Below are positions 53,434 through 62,565 of a stretch of 64,000 nucleotides of DNA, piece by piece. Both the position numbers and the translations under genes were made by a program. Every line of letters starts with the position of its first letter. The stretch's first letter is position 1. A model generated the notes under the pieces. The model saw only the letters and a program-made list of their open reading frames with translations, was not told where the DNA came from and ran no database searches. Source of the DNA: Bacillus mesophilus (lineage in GTDB: Bacteria > Bacillota > Bacilli > Bacillales > SA4); assembly GCF_011008845.1 (NCBI RefSeq), contig NZ_JAAIWM010000004.1, positions 62,001-126,000 of the forward strand. Reading direction: 5' to 3'.

Positions 53434-54690
53434 TTAATGATGTGGAAACTCAACTATGACTGTTGTCCCCTTATTTTCTTCACTATGTATTCTAAAGATT
53501 CCGTTATGATTTTCAATAATCTTTATGGTTGTCATGAGTCCGAGTCCGGTACCTTTTTCTTTTAACGTATAAAATGGTTGACCAATATTATGGAGACGGT
53601 CCTTTGGAATCCCAACTCCATTATCCTGAATGGATACTTTTGTTACTTCATTTACAAGCTCAACCGTAACATCAATGGTACCACCATTCGTAATTGCTTC
53701 AGTTGAATTTTTTAAAATATTAATAAATGCCTGCTTAAGTTCGTTTACATCACATAATACGGTTACCTCTTGGTTAACGGTGTGTAGGTTAATATCAACC
53801 TGATGTAATAAGGCCTCAGGTTTGAGTAGGGTTATGATTTCAGATATAATTTTGTTCAGATCAAATCGGCGGAAATCTTTTGCCTGTGGCTTTGCTAAGA
53901 TTAAAAAGTCATTCGTTACTTGATTCAATCGGTCGAGTTCTGAAAGGATCACATCATAATAAAGAGTAGAGTGAGCAGATTCCCGCATTACTTGGATAAA
54001 GCCCTTGATACTTGTTAATGGATTTCTAATCTCATGAGCAATTCCTGCTGCAAGCTGTCCAACTACTGCAAGCTTATCGGAAACCATTAATAACTCTTCT
54101 GTTTTCTTCCTCTCTGAAATGTCTCTTAAAACAAGCTGCACACATTTTAGCTGATTATAATAACAAAGAATTGCCTTTGACTCTACATACAAAGGGCGTC
54201 CACTGCTATGAATTAATTCAATTTCTAGTAGGTCGTAGCATGCGTTTTCATTACCTCTATACGCTTCTTCTTGTCTCCTTGCAATAATTTCATGAGTAGA
54301 AGGATGAGCGTATTTTAATATCGAATCACCTGTAGCCGTTCCGTATTCATAGCCAAGTAATTGATACATAGCGGGGTTAGCGTACAAAATGATCCCATTA
54401 TGGTGAATAAGAATACCATCAGGATGATTTTCAACTAAATTTTTATACCGTTCTTCACTTTCTTGTTGTTTTTGCAAAGATTTATTTTCTAAAATAGAAT
54501 GTAAGATATAGCTACACATAGAAGAGATAAAAAAATAAGGAATAATAACTAAATAAAGGGTTTGATTAGTGATCTCAATATCAAATAGTAGTAGAAGGAA
54601 TAAGAGTAAGATAAAGGCAGACACAATTAAGATACTAAATATTACAAGTGGATTAAGTCTATTAATTTGTTTATAATTCATAAATTTCAA
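53434..54690 (-). CDS. Membrane PAS histidine kinase (sporulation-kinase type)
   Basis: A 418-residue kinase: two membrane spans (about 14-37 and 44-63), PAS (about 80-195), HisKA with H-box AAGIAHEIRNPLTSIKG (His about 219), N-box NILKNSTEA, G1 DNGVGIP and G2 GTGLGL. The H-box is of the KinA-KinE class that feeds Spo0F, and no response regulator is adjacent, so an orphan phosphorelay kinase is likely. TTG 54690 is 10 nt after AAAGGAG; ATG 54681 is an alternative. Confidence 0.88.
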   Translation of the reverse strand: MKFMNYKQINRLNPLVIFSILIVSAFILLLFLLLLFDIEITNQTLYLVIIPYFFISSMCSYILHSILENKSLQKQQESEERYKNLVENHPDGILIHHNGIILYANPAMYQLLGYEYGTATGDSILKYAHPSTHEIIARRQEEAYRGNENACYDLLEIELIHSSGRPLYVESKAILCYYNQLKCVQLVLRDISERKKTEELLMVSDKLAVVGQLAAGIAHEIRNPLTSIKGFIQVMRESAHSTLYYDVILSELDRLNQVTNDFLILAKPQAKDFRRFDLNKIISEIITLLKPEALLHQVDINLHTVNQEVTVLCDVNELKQAFINILKNSTEAITNGGTIDVTVELVNEVTKVSIQDNGVGIPKDRLHNIGQPFYTLKEKGTGLGLMTTIKIIENHNGIFRIHSEENKGTTVIVEFPHH

Positions 54691-54828
54691 ACACTAGACA
54701 CTCCTTTCAATTAGTATAGTAATCTAAGACTATCTTTTATCATAACCAAATTTCACAAAAAATGGAAGAGGTAATAAAGCGCTTTCATTTTTAAATTTTA
54801 TCAGATTAATAGTGAAGGGGATAGAAAA

Positions 54829-55485
54829 ATGAAAAAAGCAGTAATATTTGATTTTGACGGACTAATAGTTGATACTGAGTCACTTTGGTTTGAAGTTTTT
54901 AAAGAGGTCATGTGTGATTATGATTGTGATTTACAATTATCAGAATTTGCGACATGTATAGGTACAACAAATGGAATGCTATATGAAACATTAAATTCTT
55001 TGGCGGGAAGAAGTTTAGATCGGAATGAAATAAAAGAAAAAACCTCCAAGCTCTATGAAAGTAAGGCTCACATACTTCAACTAAGAGAAGGGGTTATTGA
55101 TTATTTGGAAGCAGCAAAAAGGAATGGCTTACAAATTGGGCTAGCATCTAGCTCAAGTCGAGCTTGGGTAGACAGATTTCTTAATCAATTTCAAATAGCC
55201 CACTACTTTAAAGTTATCAAAACATCGGATGATGTAGATCAAGTAAAGCCACATCCTGAACTTTACATAGAAGCAGTGAAGGCCCTCGGTGTCAATCCAG
55301 AGCATGTATTTGCATTTGAGGATTCATTAAATGGACTTAAAGCGGCTATTGGAGCAGAACTGGATTGCGTAATTGTTCCGAATAATGTAACCAGATTTCT
55401 ATCTTTTGAAGGGCATATATATGAAATTCAATCTATGAAAGAAATACACTTTGATCAATTATTACAGCATATTTCTATGTCATAG
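54829..55485 (+). CDS. HAD-IA hydrolase, beta-phosphoglucomutase-like
   Basis: A 218-residue phosphatase: motif I FDFDGLIVDTE (nucleophile Asp about 8), helical cap (about 20-85), motif II GLASSSS, motif III Lys in VKPHPELY, motif IV FEDSLNGLKAA. It resembles B. subtilis YhcW. Likely a phosphosugar phosphatase or phosphomutase. ATG 54829 after AAGGGGATAG. Divergent from the kinase at 54690. Confidence 0.88.
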   Translation: MKKAVIFDFDGLIVDTESLWFEVFKEVMCDYDCDLQLSEFATCIGTTNGMLYETLNSLAGRSLDRNEIKEKTSKLYESKAHILQLREGVIDYLEAAKRNGLQIGLASSSSRAWVDRFLNQFQIAHYFKVIKTSDDVDQVKPHPELYIEAVKALGVNPEHVFAFEDSLNGLKAAIGAELDCVIVPNNVTRFLSFEGHIYEIQSMKEIHFDQLLQHISMS

Positions 55486-55509
55486 CCCTATGTAAGTCAT
55501 GCAAAAAGA

Positions 55510-55542
55510 CCAACAGAGTCTTAATCTGTTGGTTTTTTGTTT
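55510..55542. terminator. Bidirectional terminator
   Basis: CCAACAGA (55510-55517) pairs with TCTGTTGG (55525-55532), preceded by AAAAAG and followed by TTTTTTG. It is shared by the HAD gene and the convergent M42 gene. Confidence 0.85.
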
Positions 55543-56590
55543 ATTTAACTATGTTAGATTGCACATAGTGATATAGGAGTTTAGTCGTGTTTTCAATGGA
55601 GTCTTTATGTGTACGTTCAAAAGCGTGTGAAGAGTCAATCCCTGGGCCAATCAATCCATGGACAATATCATGACCAGAGCGAATCGCAGCTGACGCATCT
55701 GAACCATAGTATGGATAGATATCTAATTTGTACCCAACAGCATGTTCTTCTGCTAATTTGACTAGGTTTTTTCTAAATTCATAGTGATATGGACCACTAG
55801 CATCTTTTACACAGATGGAAACAGTATATTCATCTGTAGACTGACCATCACCCATTGCTCCCATATCAACTGCTAAGTATTCAACAGTTTCAGGTGTGAT
55901 ATTAGAGTTCCCTCCGTATCCGATTTCTTCATTATTTGAAATCAAGAAATGAGTAGTGTATGGAAGTTCAAGCTTTTCCGTTGCAATTTCTCTTATTAAT
56001 TGTAGTAATATTCCTACACTTGCTTTGTCATCAAGGTGTCGCGATTTAATAAATCCGTTAGGAAGTACTTGAACACGAGGATCGAACGAAACGAAATCTC
56101 CAACCTCAATACCTAATCCACGAACTTGATCTGCATTATGAACTTTCTCGTCAATTCTAACTTCCATATTATCTTGGTTTCGCTCAGCTTTGCCAGCATC
56201 CTTATATACATGAACAGAGGTTTGATGCATCAAGATCGTTCCTGTGAATACTCCTCCAGATGATGTTTGAATTTGGCAATATTCTCCTTCGATGGAGTTA
56301 TATTTAAAGCCACCTATTAAGTCAATTTTGAGACGTCCATTTGGTTTTATTTCTTTTACCATGGCACCTAAAGTGTCCACATGGGCTGTTAGCATTCGAT
56401 GTTCTTTCTTATTCTGACCTTCAATAGTGGCAATCAGTCCACCTTTACGATTTCTCTTTGTTTCTACATTAAGTTCAGCTAAGAAATTCTCTACATATGT
56501 AATCACTTCATTTGTATTCCCAGATGGACTTGGGATTGATACTAGGTTTTTAATTAATTCAATCGTATCTTCTACTAGAATTTTTGTCAT
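55541..56590 (-). CDS. M42 family aminopeptidase/glutamyl aminopeptidase-like
   Basis: A 349-residue TET-aminopeptidase family member. Metal ligands are visible in TAHVDTLG (His, Asp), RHLDDKASVG (bridging Asp), NNEEIGYGG (Glu pair), AVDMGAMG and SSHAFERTH (late His). The inserted beta domain covers about 75-175. It resembles B. subtilis YhfE. ATG 56590. Its leader carries a CCTTCGC/GCGAAGG hairpin (56619-56635). Confidence 0.9.
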   Translation of the reverse strand: MTKILVEDTIELIKNLVSIPSPSGNTNEVITYVENFLAELNVETKRNRKGGLIATIEGQNKKEHRMLTAHVDTLGAMVKEIKPNGRLKIDLIGGFKYNSIEGEYCQIQTSSGGVFTGTILMHQTSVHVYKDAGKAERNQDNMEVRIDEKVHNADQVRGLGIEVGDFVSFDPRVQVLPNGFIKSRHLDDKASVGILLQLIREIATEKLELPYTTHFLISNNEEIGYGGNSNITPETVEYLAVDMGAMGDGQSTDEYTVSICVKDASGPYHYEFRKNLVKLAEEHAVGYKLDIYPYYGSDASAAIRSGHDIVHGLIGPGIDSSHAFERTHKDSIENTTKLLYHYVQSNIVK

Positions 56591-56659
56591 AAGATCCCCC
56601 GTTTTTTTGACTTAACTTCCTTCGCAAAGCGAAGGGCTACAAGTCTATTATACATACAA

Positions 56660-56695
56660 AAGAGGAAGACCACAGTCAAAAATGATCTGTGGTCT
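56660..56695 (-). terminator. Terminator of the glycine-rich gene
   Basis: AGACCACAG (56667-56675) pairs with CTGTGGTCT (56687-56695); on the minus strand it is followed by TCCTCTTTTG. Confidence 0.7.
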
Positions 56696-56703
56696 ATTGT
56701 TAA

Positions 56704-57000
56704 CTAATAAATTCTTCTTGGACTATACCCACGATAAGGGCCGTCTAGAAGTTCTCCTCCTAAGAATCCTAAACCAAGTCCAAGAAGCCCTGCTCCTAAA
56801 GGACCTCCAAATGGTCCGACTCCTCCGAATCCAGGGCCAAAACCCGGGCCATAACCATAGCCATATCCAGGTCCAAAACCAGGACCAAACCCGATTCCAG
56901 GTCCGAACGCTCCAAATCCAGCACCATAGCCGGGTCCGAAGCCTGGACCAAATGCTCCGCCATATCCATATCCAAATGGAAACCTTCTTTGATTGATCAT
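56704..57000 (-). CDS. Glycine-rich repeat protein (spore coat or surface-like)
   Basis: A 98-residue protein. Residues about 10-62 are built of GPGFGPGYG-type repeats rich in Gly, Phe, Tyr and Pro; residues 63-82 (GGPLGAGLLGLGLGFLGG) are hydrophobic and could insert in a membrane; the end is basic and Tyr-rich. No signal peptide. GAGGAG stands 9 nt before ATG. Similar Gly-rich proteins occur in Bacillus spore coats, but assignment is a guess. Confidence 0.75.
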   Translation of the reverse strand: MINQRRFPFGYGYGGAFGPGFGPGYGAGFGAFGPGIGFGPGFGPGYGYGYGPGFGPGFGGVGPFGGPLGAGLLGLGLGFLGGELLDGPYRGYSPRRIY

Positions 57001-57243
57001 GATGTTAATCTCCTCTCATTTCTTTATAAAAAGCATCTTCCTTTTAGACTATGTATCTAAGACAAATGCGGACTAGACGGAGGCCCGTTATTGTGCTTTT
57101 TTTCATTTGTTTTAAATATTCTCATATCAGGTAAAGACATCTCAGTCCATAAAATAAATGAACAAATAATTTGATATTAAATACCTTAAAAATGTGTTAC
57201 GATTCTCGTAATAAAATTTAATGCTTTTTCAGGAGATAGATTG

Positions 57244-58278
57244 ATGAATAGGACAGAAACAATTGACTTTGAACAGATTATAGAGCGTACATTAAGTGGA
57301 GTAGTCATTATAGATACAAATAGTACAGTCATGTACCATAACCAGACAGCCTATGATTTACTAGAATGTAAGGTAGACAATCCTTTGCTAAGTCGGGATT
57401 TCAGTGACTTTTTACACCCACATTATCATGAAATATGTAAAGAAAGAATTAGTCAGATTCTAGTAAATAAACTCGTAGCAGAAGAAATGGAACAAAAACT
57501 AATTACATGTTCAGGAATGGTTGTAGATGTAGAGATTAAAGGCATTCCTTATAATGGTGACAAAGCACCTTTAGCTTTGATCTTTATAAGGGACATTACA
57601 AAACAAAAGAAAGCCGAACGTTTGTTAGCTCATAAAGACAAATTGAGTTCAATTGGTCAGTTTGCTGCTGGAATTGCCCATGAAGTTAGAAACCCTTTAA
57701 CTGCTGTAAAAGGATTTGTTCAGTTATTAAAAGAGGAAATGAATCATTCCTATCTTGAAACGATTGAAAGTGAATTACAGAAAGCATTAGTAACGTTAAA
57801 TAATTTGTTACAGGTTTCAAAGCCTGAACAATTAAATGAACCTGTTACGTCCATTAATTTATGTGAAGAGCTGGATGCTATTATATTCTTATTTCAAGAA
57901 AAGACTTATCATATAGAGCTGATTAAAAACTATCAAAATACTGATATTCTACTTTTAGGTAAGAAGAACATTCTAGTAAAATCTTTTTTTAACTTAATCA
58001 AGAATGCGATAGAAGCGATCAATGATAAAGGTAAAATTTTTATCGAATATAATGTCCTAGATGGAATCGCCAACATCAAAATCACCGATACTGGAGTCGG
58101 TATTCCAGAAGAAAAGCTGTCCATGCTAGGTACCCCGTTTTATTCAACAAAAGATACTGGAACAGGTATGGGGCTAACTCAAGTTCTTGCAGCAGTTATG
58201 GAACATAAGGGACAAATTAACATTGAGAGTAAACTTGGAATTGGAACCACTTTTCACATTGCTTTACCGATTCACTGA
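57244..58278 (+). CDS. Soluble PAS histidine kinase
   Basis: A 344-residue cytoplasmic kinase: PAS (about 10-120), HisKA with H-box AAGIAHEVRNPLTAVKG (His about 144), N-box FFNLIKNAIEA, G1 DTGVGIP, F-box PFYSTKD and G2 GTGMGL. No membrane span. It resembles sporulation or KinA-type orphan kinases, second of two in 4 kb. AGGAG at 57231 is 8 nt from ATG 57244; TTG 57241 is an alternative start. Confidence 0.88.
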   Translation: MNRTETIDFEQIIERTLSGVVIIDTNSTVMYHNQTAYDLLECKVDNPLLSRDFSDFLHPHYHEICKERISQILVNKLVAEEMEQKLITCSGMVVDVEIKGIPYNGDKAPLALIFIRDITKQKKAERLLAHKDKLSSIGQFAAGIAHEVRNPLTAVKGFVQLLKEEMNHSYLETIESELQKALVTLNNLLQVSKPEQLNEPVTSINLCEELDAIIFLFQEKTYHIELIKNYQNTDILLLGKKNILVKSFFNLIKNAIEAINDKGKIFIEYNVLDGIANIKITDTGVGIPEEKLSMLGTPFYSTKDTGTGMGLTQVLAAVMEHKGQINIESKLGIGTTFHIALPIH

Positions 58279-58315
58279 GATCAAAACAAATCTTGTTACT
58301 CATATGAAAGCATTG

Positions 58316-58360
58316 TACAACTACCACTTGATTTCATTCCGAGTGATAGTTGTATTTTTA
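58316..58360 (+). terminator. Rho-independent terminator of the soluble kinase
   Basis: TACAACTACCACT pairs with AGTGATAGTTGTA (58342-58354, one mismatch), followed by TTTTTA. Confidence 0.75.
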
Positions 58361-58455
58361 GTGGTACAATACATAGAAGAAATGCCTTTTAATCAACATT
58401 ACTAGCATCATTGAGAAAAAATAGCTAAAATAATAGGAAAGAGGAGGAGTTAAAG

Positions 58456-59451
58456 ATGAGTAAAATTAAACTCGGTATTATTGGCCTAGGAGCTATTGGA
58501 AATAGGATGTTAAAGCCCATCGCTGAACAATATGCGGAACAACTTGAAGTAGTTGCAGTTTGTGATGCAAATGAATCATTAGCAAAAGAGGTCTCAGAAG
58601 AATATTCGATACCGAACTACTTCACCACTCATCAAGAACTATTAAAACAGGTAGATCTTGATATTGTTTACATAGCTGTTCCACCTAAATTTCATGAGCA
58701 AGTGGCACTAGACACAATTGCAGCCGGTGTACATATCCTTTGCGAAAAACCCTTAGCTAACTCTTTAGAAGAGGCATTATCAATGGTAAATGCAGTTGAA
58801 AATACCTCACTTATACATATGATGAACTTCCCGTTAAACTATCAAGCACAAATGTATAAAATGATGAATCTTATCCAAACTGGCTATATTGGTGAAATCA
58901 GAAGAATTGATTTAAACCTACATTTCCCTCAATGGCCACGTTTTTGGCAAACAAATAGCTGGGTTGGTAAAAGAGAGCAGGGTGGCTATATTTTAGAGGT
59001 TGGTGCTCATTGGATTCAATTCATTCAAAAGAATTTCGGGCAAATTAACTTTATACAGGGTGAAGTGAATTATCCTGAAGACGAAACATTATGTGAAAAT
59101 AGTGTAAATGCTAAACTAACATTAGATAACGGGGTTACAGTATATCTTGATGGCATCAGTCAAATACCTGGGCAAGAAAGAGTAGAGCTAGTGATTCATG
59201 GTACTGAAGGTTCCTTACTATTAGAAAATTGGGGTAATTTAAAGGGTGGCAAGGTTGGCCAACCATATGAAGAGATTTCGACAGAAGGAATACATGTTGG
59301 TACACTTTTTGATCATCTTATTGATGCGGTTAGGGGAAATACAGCTAATTTGTATGATTTCAAGGTTGGCTATAATGTACAGGTAGTCCTTGAAGCATTC
59401 AAAAATCCCGACTTACCAAATGGACTTTATCTAGTTGACCAGTATAAATAG
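58456..59451 (+). CDS. Gfo/Idh/MocA family oxidoreductase
   Basis: A 331-residue NAD(P)-dependent dehydrogenase. Rossmann motif GLGAIGNRML at the start, the catalytic-site CEKPLANSLEEA (Lys about 97), and the C-terminal substrate domain with GGYILEVGAHWIQF. ATG 58456 with GAGGAGG upstream. Probably first of a three-gene unit with the small membrane protein (18 bp) and AlkD-like gene (24 bp). Substrate is likely a sugar or inositol derivative. Confidence 0.88.
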   Translation: MSKIKLGIIGLGAIGNRMLKPIAEQYAEQLEVVAVCDANESLAKEVSEEYSIPNYFTTHQELLKQVDLDIVYIAVPPKFHEQVALDTIAAGVHILCEKPLANSLEEALSMVNAVENTSLIHMMNFPLNYQAQMYKMMNLIQTGYIGEIRRIDLNLHFPQWPRFWQTNSWVGKREQGGYILEVGAHWIQFIQKNFGQINFIQGEVNYPEDETLCENSVNAKLTLDNGVTVYLDGISQIPGQERVELVIHGTEGSLLLENWGNLKGGKVGQPYEEISTEGIHVGTLFDHLIDAVRGNTANLYDFKVGYNVQVVLEAFKNPDLPNGLYLVDQYK

Positions 59452-59469
59452 GGTAGAGGGAATAAACAG

Positions 59470-59652
59470 ATGTTGAATCTTGGAGGCCTGATTTTTCAGC
59501 TTTTTGCCGCAAGTCTCATAATTATCCCCATTGTAATAATTTTAGTTCTTGTCCGATCCAACAGAAAAAAGAAAAGGAACGCTCAAGAATTATCTAAAAA
59601 AATGAACGAAATTGAATCAAAACTAGAGCAGCTATCAGAAGAAAAAAGATAA
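59470..59652 (+). CDS. Small single-span membrane protein
   Basis: A 60-residue protein: one membrane span (about 8-28), a basic RSNRKKKRN stop-transfer segment and a charged coiled-coil tail (35-60). Not assigned to a family. RBS GGTAGAGGG before ATG 59470. It lies tightly between the Gfo/Idh and AlkD-like genes. Confidence 0.75.
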   Translation: MLNLGGLIFQLFAASLIIIPIVIILVLVRSNRKKKRNAQELSKKMNEIESKLEQLSEEKR

Positions 59653-59676
59653 ATATAAATTATATGTAGGTGATGT

Positions 59677-60438
59677 ATGAACATAGAAGAGGTAATGGAT
59701 CAACTCAGAGAGCTGGGTTCTGAACAGACGAAAAACATATATCGTTCACATGGTGCAAAAGAACCGTTATTTGGTGTCAAGGTTGGCGATTTAAAGAAGC
59801 TTGCCAAGCATGTCAAAAAAGATCAACATCTCGCCTTGGCCCTATATTCAACGGGTAATCATGATGCTATGTATTTAGCGGGGCTTTCTGTGAATCCTAA
59901 ATTAATGGAAAAGGATATTTTACAGGAGTGGGTAAAAGGTGCATATTGGTATATGCTGGCAGAATATACGGTTGCTGGAGTTACTGCAGAAAGTAAATAT
60001 GCCATCGAATTAGCAGAAGACTGGATGCAATCTGAGCATGAAATGATAGCAGTATGTGGCTGGAGTACATATGCCCACTATATATCCATTACGCCAAATG
60101 AACAAGTGAATATAGCTGATATACGCAAATACTTACAAGATGCACAAAACCAACTCCATCAGGAGCGAAACAGGGTTCGTTATGCAATGAATCAATTTGT
60201 TATTTGTGTGGGATCCTTTGTTGAATCACTTCATGAAGAGGCAATTACTGTTGCAAGTCAGATTGGGAAGGTTCATGTGGATATTGGAACCACCGCTTGT
60301 AAGGTACCACTGGCTAAGACATATATCGAAAAGGTTAGAGATAAAGGAAACATAGGAAAAAAAAAAAAACGAGTATTTGTTAAGAAGCACGTCAAAAAAC
60401 CAATCCACACTTTTGTGGCTTGGTTTTTTCTTTTTTGA
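59677..60438 (+). CDS. AlkD-like DNA alkylation repair protein with frameshifted C-terminus
   Basis: A HEAT-like repeat glycosylase fold (AlkD), expected to excise alkylated bases. FGVKVGDLKKLAKHVKKD and YMLAEYTVAGV are recognisable, and the C-terminus KVHVDIGTTACKVPLAKTYIEKVRDKGNIGKK is family-typical. After a run of 13 A (60357-60369) the frame continues through the gene's own terminator, giving an odd tail KKPIHTFVAWFFLF. With 14 or 11 A the frame would instead read KTSIC and stop at TAA 60381-60383, like normal relatives. So this is either a sequencing error, a phase-variable tract or a harmless extension. The catalytic part is upstream and intact. Confidence 0.82.
   Translation: MNIEEVMDQLRELGSEQTKNIYRSHGAKEPLFGVKVGDLKKLAKHVKKDQHLALALYSTGNHDAMYLAGLSVNPKLMEKDILQEWVKGAYWYMLAEYTVAGVTAESKYAIELAEDWMQSEHEMIAVCGWSTYAHYISITPNEQVNIADIRKYLQDAQNQLHQERNRVRYAMNQFVICVGSFVESLHEEAITVASQIGKVHVDIGTTACKVPLAKTYIEKVRDKGNIGKKKKRVFVKKHVKKPIHTFVAWFFLF
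60394..60436 (+). terminator. Rho-independent terminator overlapping the AlkD-like reading frame
   Basis: AAAAAACCAA pairs with TTGGTTTTTT (60420-60429) and CCAC with GTGG inside, followed by CTTTTTTG. It lies within the extended frame, which supports the idea that the real stop is at 60381-60383. Confidence 0.85.
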
Positions 60439-60619
60439 ATGAATGGTTTTGAAGATAACATTAAACTAGCAATGATCTTCTTATTAAAGAAATTTTAACA
60501 ATTCTTTTAAGATTATCGAAGGGAAGCGATCTGAAAAATAGAGTAATAGAAAAGAATTGAAGTTGGTTAAATTTTCCTGATATTATAAAAGAATAGTATA
60601 TTCTGAAAAGAGGTTACAC

Positions 60620-61588
60620 ATGAAAAATAGGATAGATGCTTTCGCAGGTTCTAAACATTTTAAGGTTAATCAAGTTGCAGAGGGTATATACGCGGCAATA
60701 TCAGTTCCTGGCACAGGGTCAGTAGGTAATGCAGCGATCATTGATTTGGGTGATACAACGTTAGTGGTCGACACTTTTACAACCATAAAAGCTGCAGAAG
60801 ATTTACTGAAGGCTGCAACCTACCTAACGGGTAAAGCAGTTTCATATGTAGTCAATACACATTGGCATAGTGATCATACAACAGGAAATCAAGTGTTTAC
60901 CCCTACAGCCCATATAATCTCTACCTCAATTACTCGTGAAATTATGGAGACATTCGGAAAAGATAGATGGACTCAGCAGTTATCAAATCCTGAACCTATT
61001 GTTAGGGGAATAGACGAAATGGAGGAAAAACTTAAACAAGAGACAAACGGAAAGTTTAAAAAAGAACTCCAATGGGAAATTGCTAGTGAACGTGAGTACA
61101 TGAATGCACTTCCACAATTGGTTTATACTTTACCAACATTTACTTTTAATCATCAGCTTTCCATACATGGAAGTGACCGAATAGTTAAGCTTATTAGTTA
61201 TGGTGGTGGGCATACCCAAAGTGATACATTTGTTTACCTTCCTGAAGATAAGATTGTCATTACGGGTGATCTGGTGCTTTCTAAGCATCATCCTGTAATG
61301 ATTCATGCAAGTCCCGTTGAATGGTTAAATATTTTAGAACAGATCGAAATTCTTGATATTGAAACTATCATTCCGGGCCACGGCGAAATTTGTTCAATCA
61401 AGGAACTTCATGAAGTAAGAGGTTACTTAAAAGAAATCGTGCAGCTTGTTAAGAACTCTATTCAAAATAAAGAAAATATAGATGATATTTTAATTCCTAA
61501 AATGTATCAAGACTGGTATTTCACTAACTATTTTAGGGCTAACCTGAACACAATTTATACATTAATGACTAGCACTGGAACTAAATAG
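60620..61588 (+). CDS. Metallo-beta-lactamase fold hydrolase
   Basis: A 322-residue MBL-fold protein. Zinc motif HWHSDHTTGN (about 90-99), further ligands in GGGHTQSDTF and ITGDLV (Asp), and the C-terminal His in IPGHGEI. A helical insert (about 125-160) follows. Related to class B-like hydrolases or quinoprotein relay enzymes of unknown substrate; not a proven beta-lactamase. ATG 60620, RBS AAAAGAGG. Confidence 0.85.
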   Translation: MKNRIDAFAGSKHFKVNQVAEGIYAAISVPGTGSVGNAAIIDLGDTTLVVDTFTTIKAAEDLLKAATYLTGKAVSYVVNTHWHSDHTTGNQVFTPTAHIISTSITREIMETFGKDRWTQQLSNPEPIVRGIDEMEEKLKQETNGKFKKELQWEIASEREYMNALPQLVYTLPTFTFNHQLSIHGSDRIVKLISYGGGHTQSDTFVYLPEDKIVITGDLVLSKHHPVMIHASPVEWLNILEQIEILDIETIIPGHGEICSIKELHEVRGYLKEIVQLVKNSIQNKENIDDILIPKMYQDWYFTNYFRANLNTIYTLMTSTGTK

Positions 61589-61854
61589 GGTATTACACAT
61601 ATAAAATAGTTACTATAGTCCTATAGAAAAGTAATTACTAACAACAACAGGAATCAGTGATAAATGACGAAAATAGAATATTAGTAGAGATTTAATTCCC
61701 TGTTGGTCCTTGGGAAGAGTATTTAGGTATATTAAAGAAAAAATAGGAATGCTCCTGCTTTACACATCTTAAGACAAACATTTTAAAAATCCACCCACAA
61801 AGCTTGTCATCCTTTTCCATCTATGCACATAGATTCAAGTAGGAGGGGATAAGA

Positions 61855-62127
61855 GTGGAGACATTAATGGGAATGGAATTTACTGCATATGTTGGATTAG
61901 CCGTCCTTTTATTTGCAATCCGACAAGCAACAGGCATTCATAATCGTTATATTCCAATTACTGCTGTAGTGCTTGGCATTGCATTTGCGATGTTCGAGTA
62001 CAAGGACTTTACTTTTGACATTTTTCTAATTGGTTTGAAATATGCACTATATGGTGTTGGAACCGTTGCTACAATTAAATACACGCTAACCAAAACAGAC
62101 AAAGGAAATCCTAGGGCAGTTGAGTAG
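61855..62127 (+). CDS. Small three-span membrane protein, holin-like
   Basis: A 90-residue protein with spans at about 8-24, 34-50 and 57-78 and a charged tail. Size and topology are like phage-type holins, but no lysin, antiholin or other phage gene is near, so the likeness may be superficial. GTG 61855 is 6 nt after AGGAGGGG. The 266 bp upstream contains no recognisable feature. Confidence 0.75.
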   Translation: METLMGMEFTAYVGLAVLLFAIRQATGIHNRYIPITAVVLGIAFAMFEYKDFTFDIFLIGLKYALYGVGTVATIKYTLTKTDKGNPRAVE

Positions 62128-62234
62128 AATCAACTGCTTTTTATTATGAGCTGCAAGTTATGTTGATTTTTCGCGATTGATCGTATAGAAGAACAGCTTG
62201 TGATCGAGACCATAATACCTTCTTTGAACTAATA

Positions 62235-62258
62235 AAAGGGAGCTAACTAGCTCCCTTT
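62235..62258. terminator. Terminator at the end of the small minus-strand gene
   Basis: AAAGGGAGCT pairs with AGCTCCCTTT around AACT; on the minus strand it is followed by TATTAG and overlaps the stop codon of the gene at 62247. Confidence 0.7.
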
Positions 62259-62423
62259 AAAGCCTTTACGTAGCATCCTATAGCTAAATATAGTTCCTCC
62301 AAATAAAAAAGCAACGACTACTATAAACATCAAAATTCCAATTTCATCAATAAATGTGAGCATAAAGACAGTAATCACTACGTCTGTAATAAGTCCTACA
62401 ATTAAAAGAATCCTAATAATCAT
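62247..62423 (-). CDS. 58-residue two-span membrane protein
   Basis: Minus-strand gene. The product has two hydrophobic spans (MIIRILLIVGLITDVVITVF and about 29-47) separated by a short acidic loop LTFIDEIG, and a basic end RMLRKGFKGS. RBS AAGGGTGAG stands 5 nt before ATG 62423. Not assigned to a family. Confidence 0.75.
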   Translation of the reverse strand: MIIRILLIVGLITDVVITVFMLTFIDEIGILMFIVVVAFLFGGTIFSYRMLRKGFKGS

Positions 62424-62565
62424 GTTAACTCACCCTTTTTCAATTAAATACATTCATACCTTTCCAAACTATTCATGTAATTATTCTTTTGGGTCGAGCC
62501 TGAATCGCCTTGTATATTAGGAAAATATGGTAATATATAAGTAAAAAAGAATGTGGAGGAACATG

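Noticed and set aside
56619..56635. Hairpin CCTTCGC/GCGAAGG upstream of the M42 gene as terminator
   Set aside because: It lies in the leader of the minus-strand gene without an adjacent U-run on that strand; noted only as a leader hairpin.
61855..62127. Prophage remnant based on the holin-like protein
   Set aside because: No lysin, integrase, att site or other phage gene is nearby; three spans alone are not enough.
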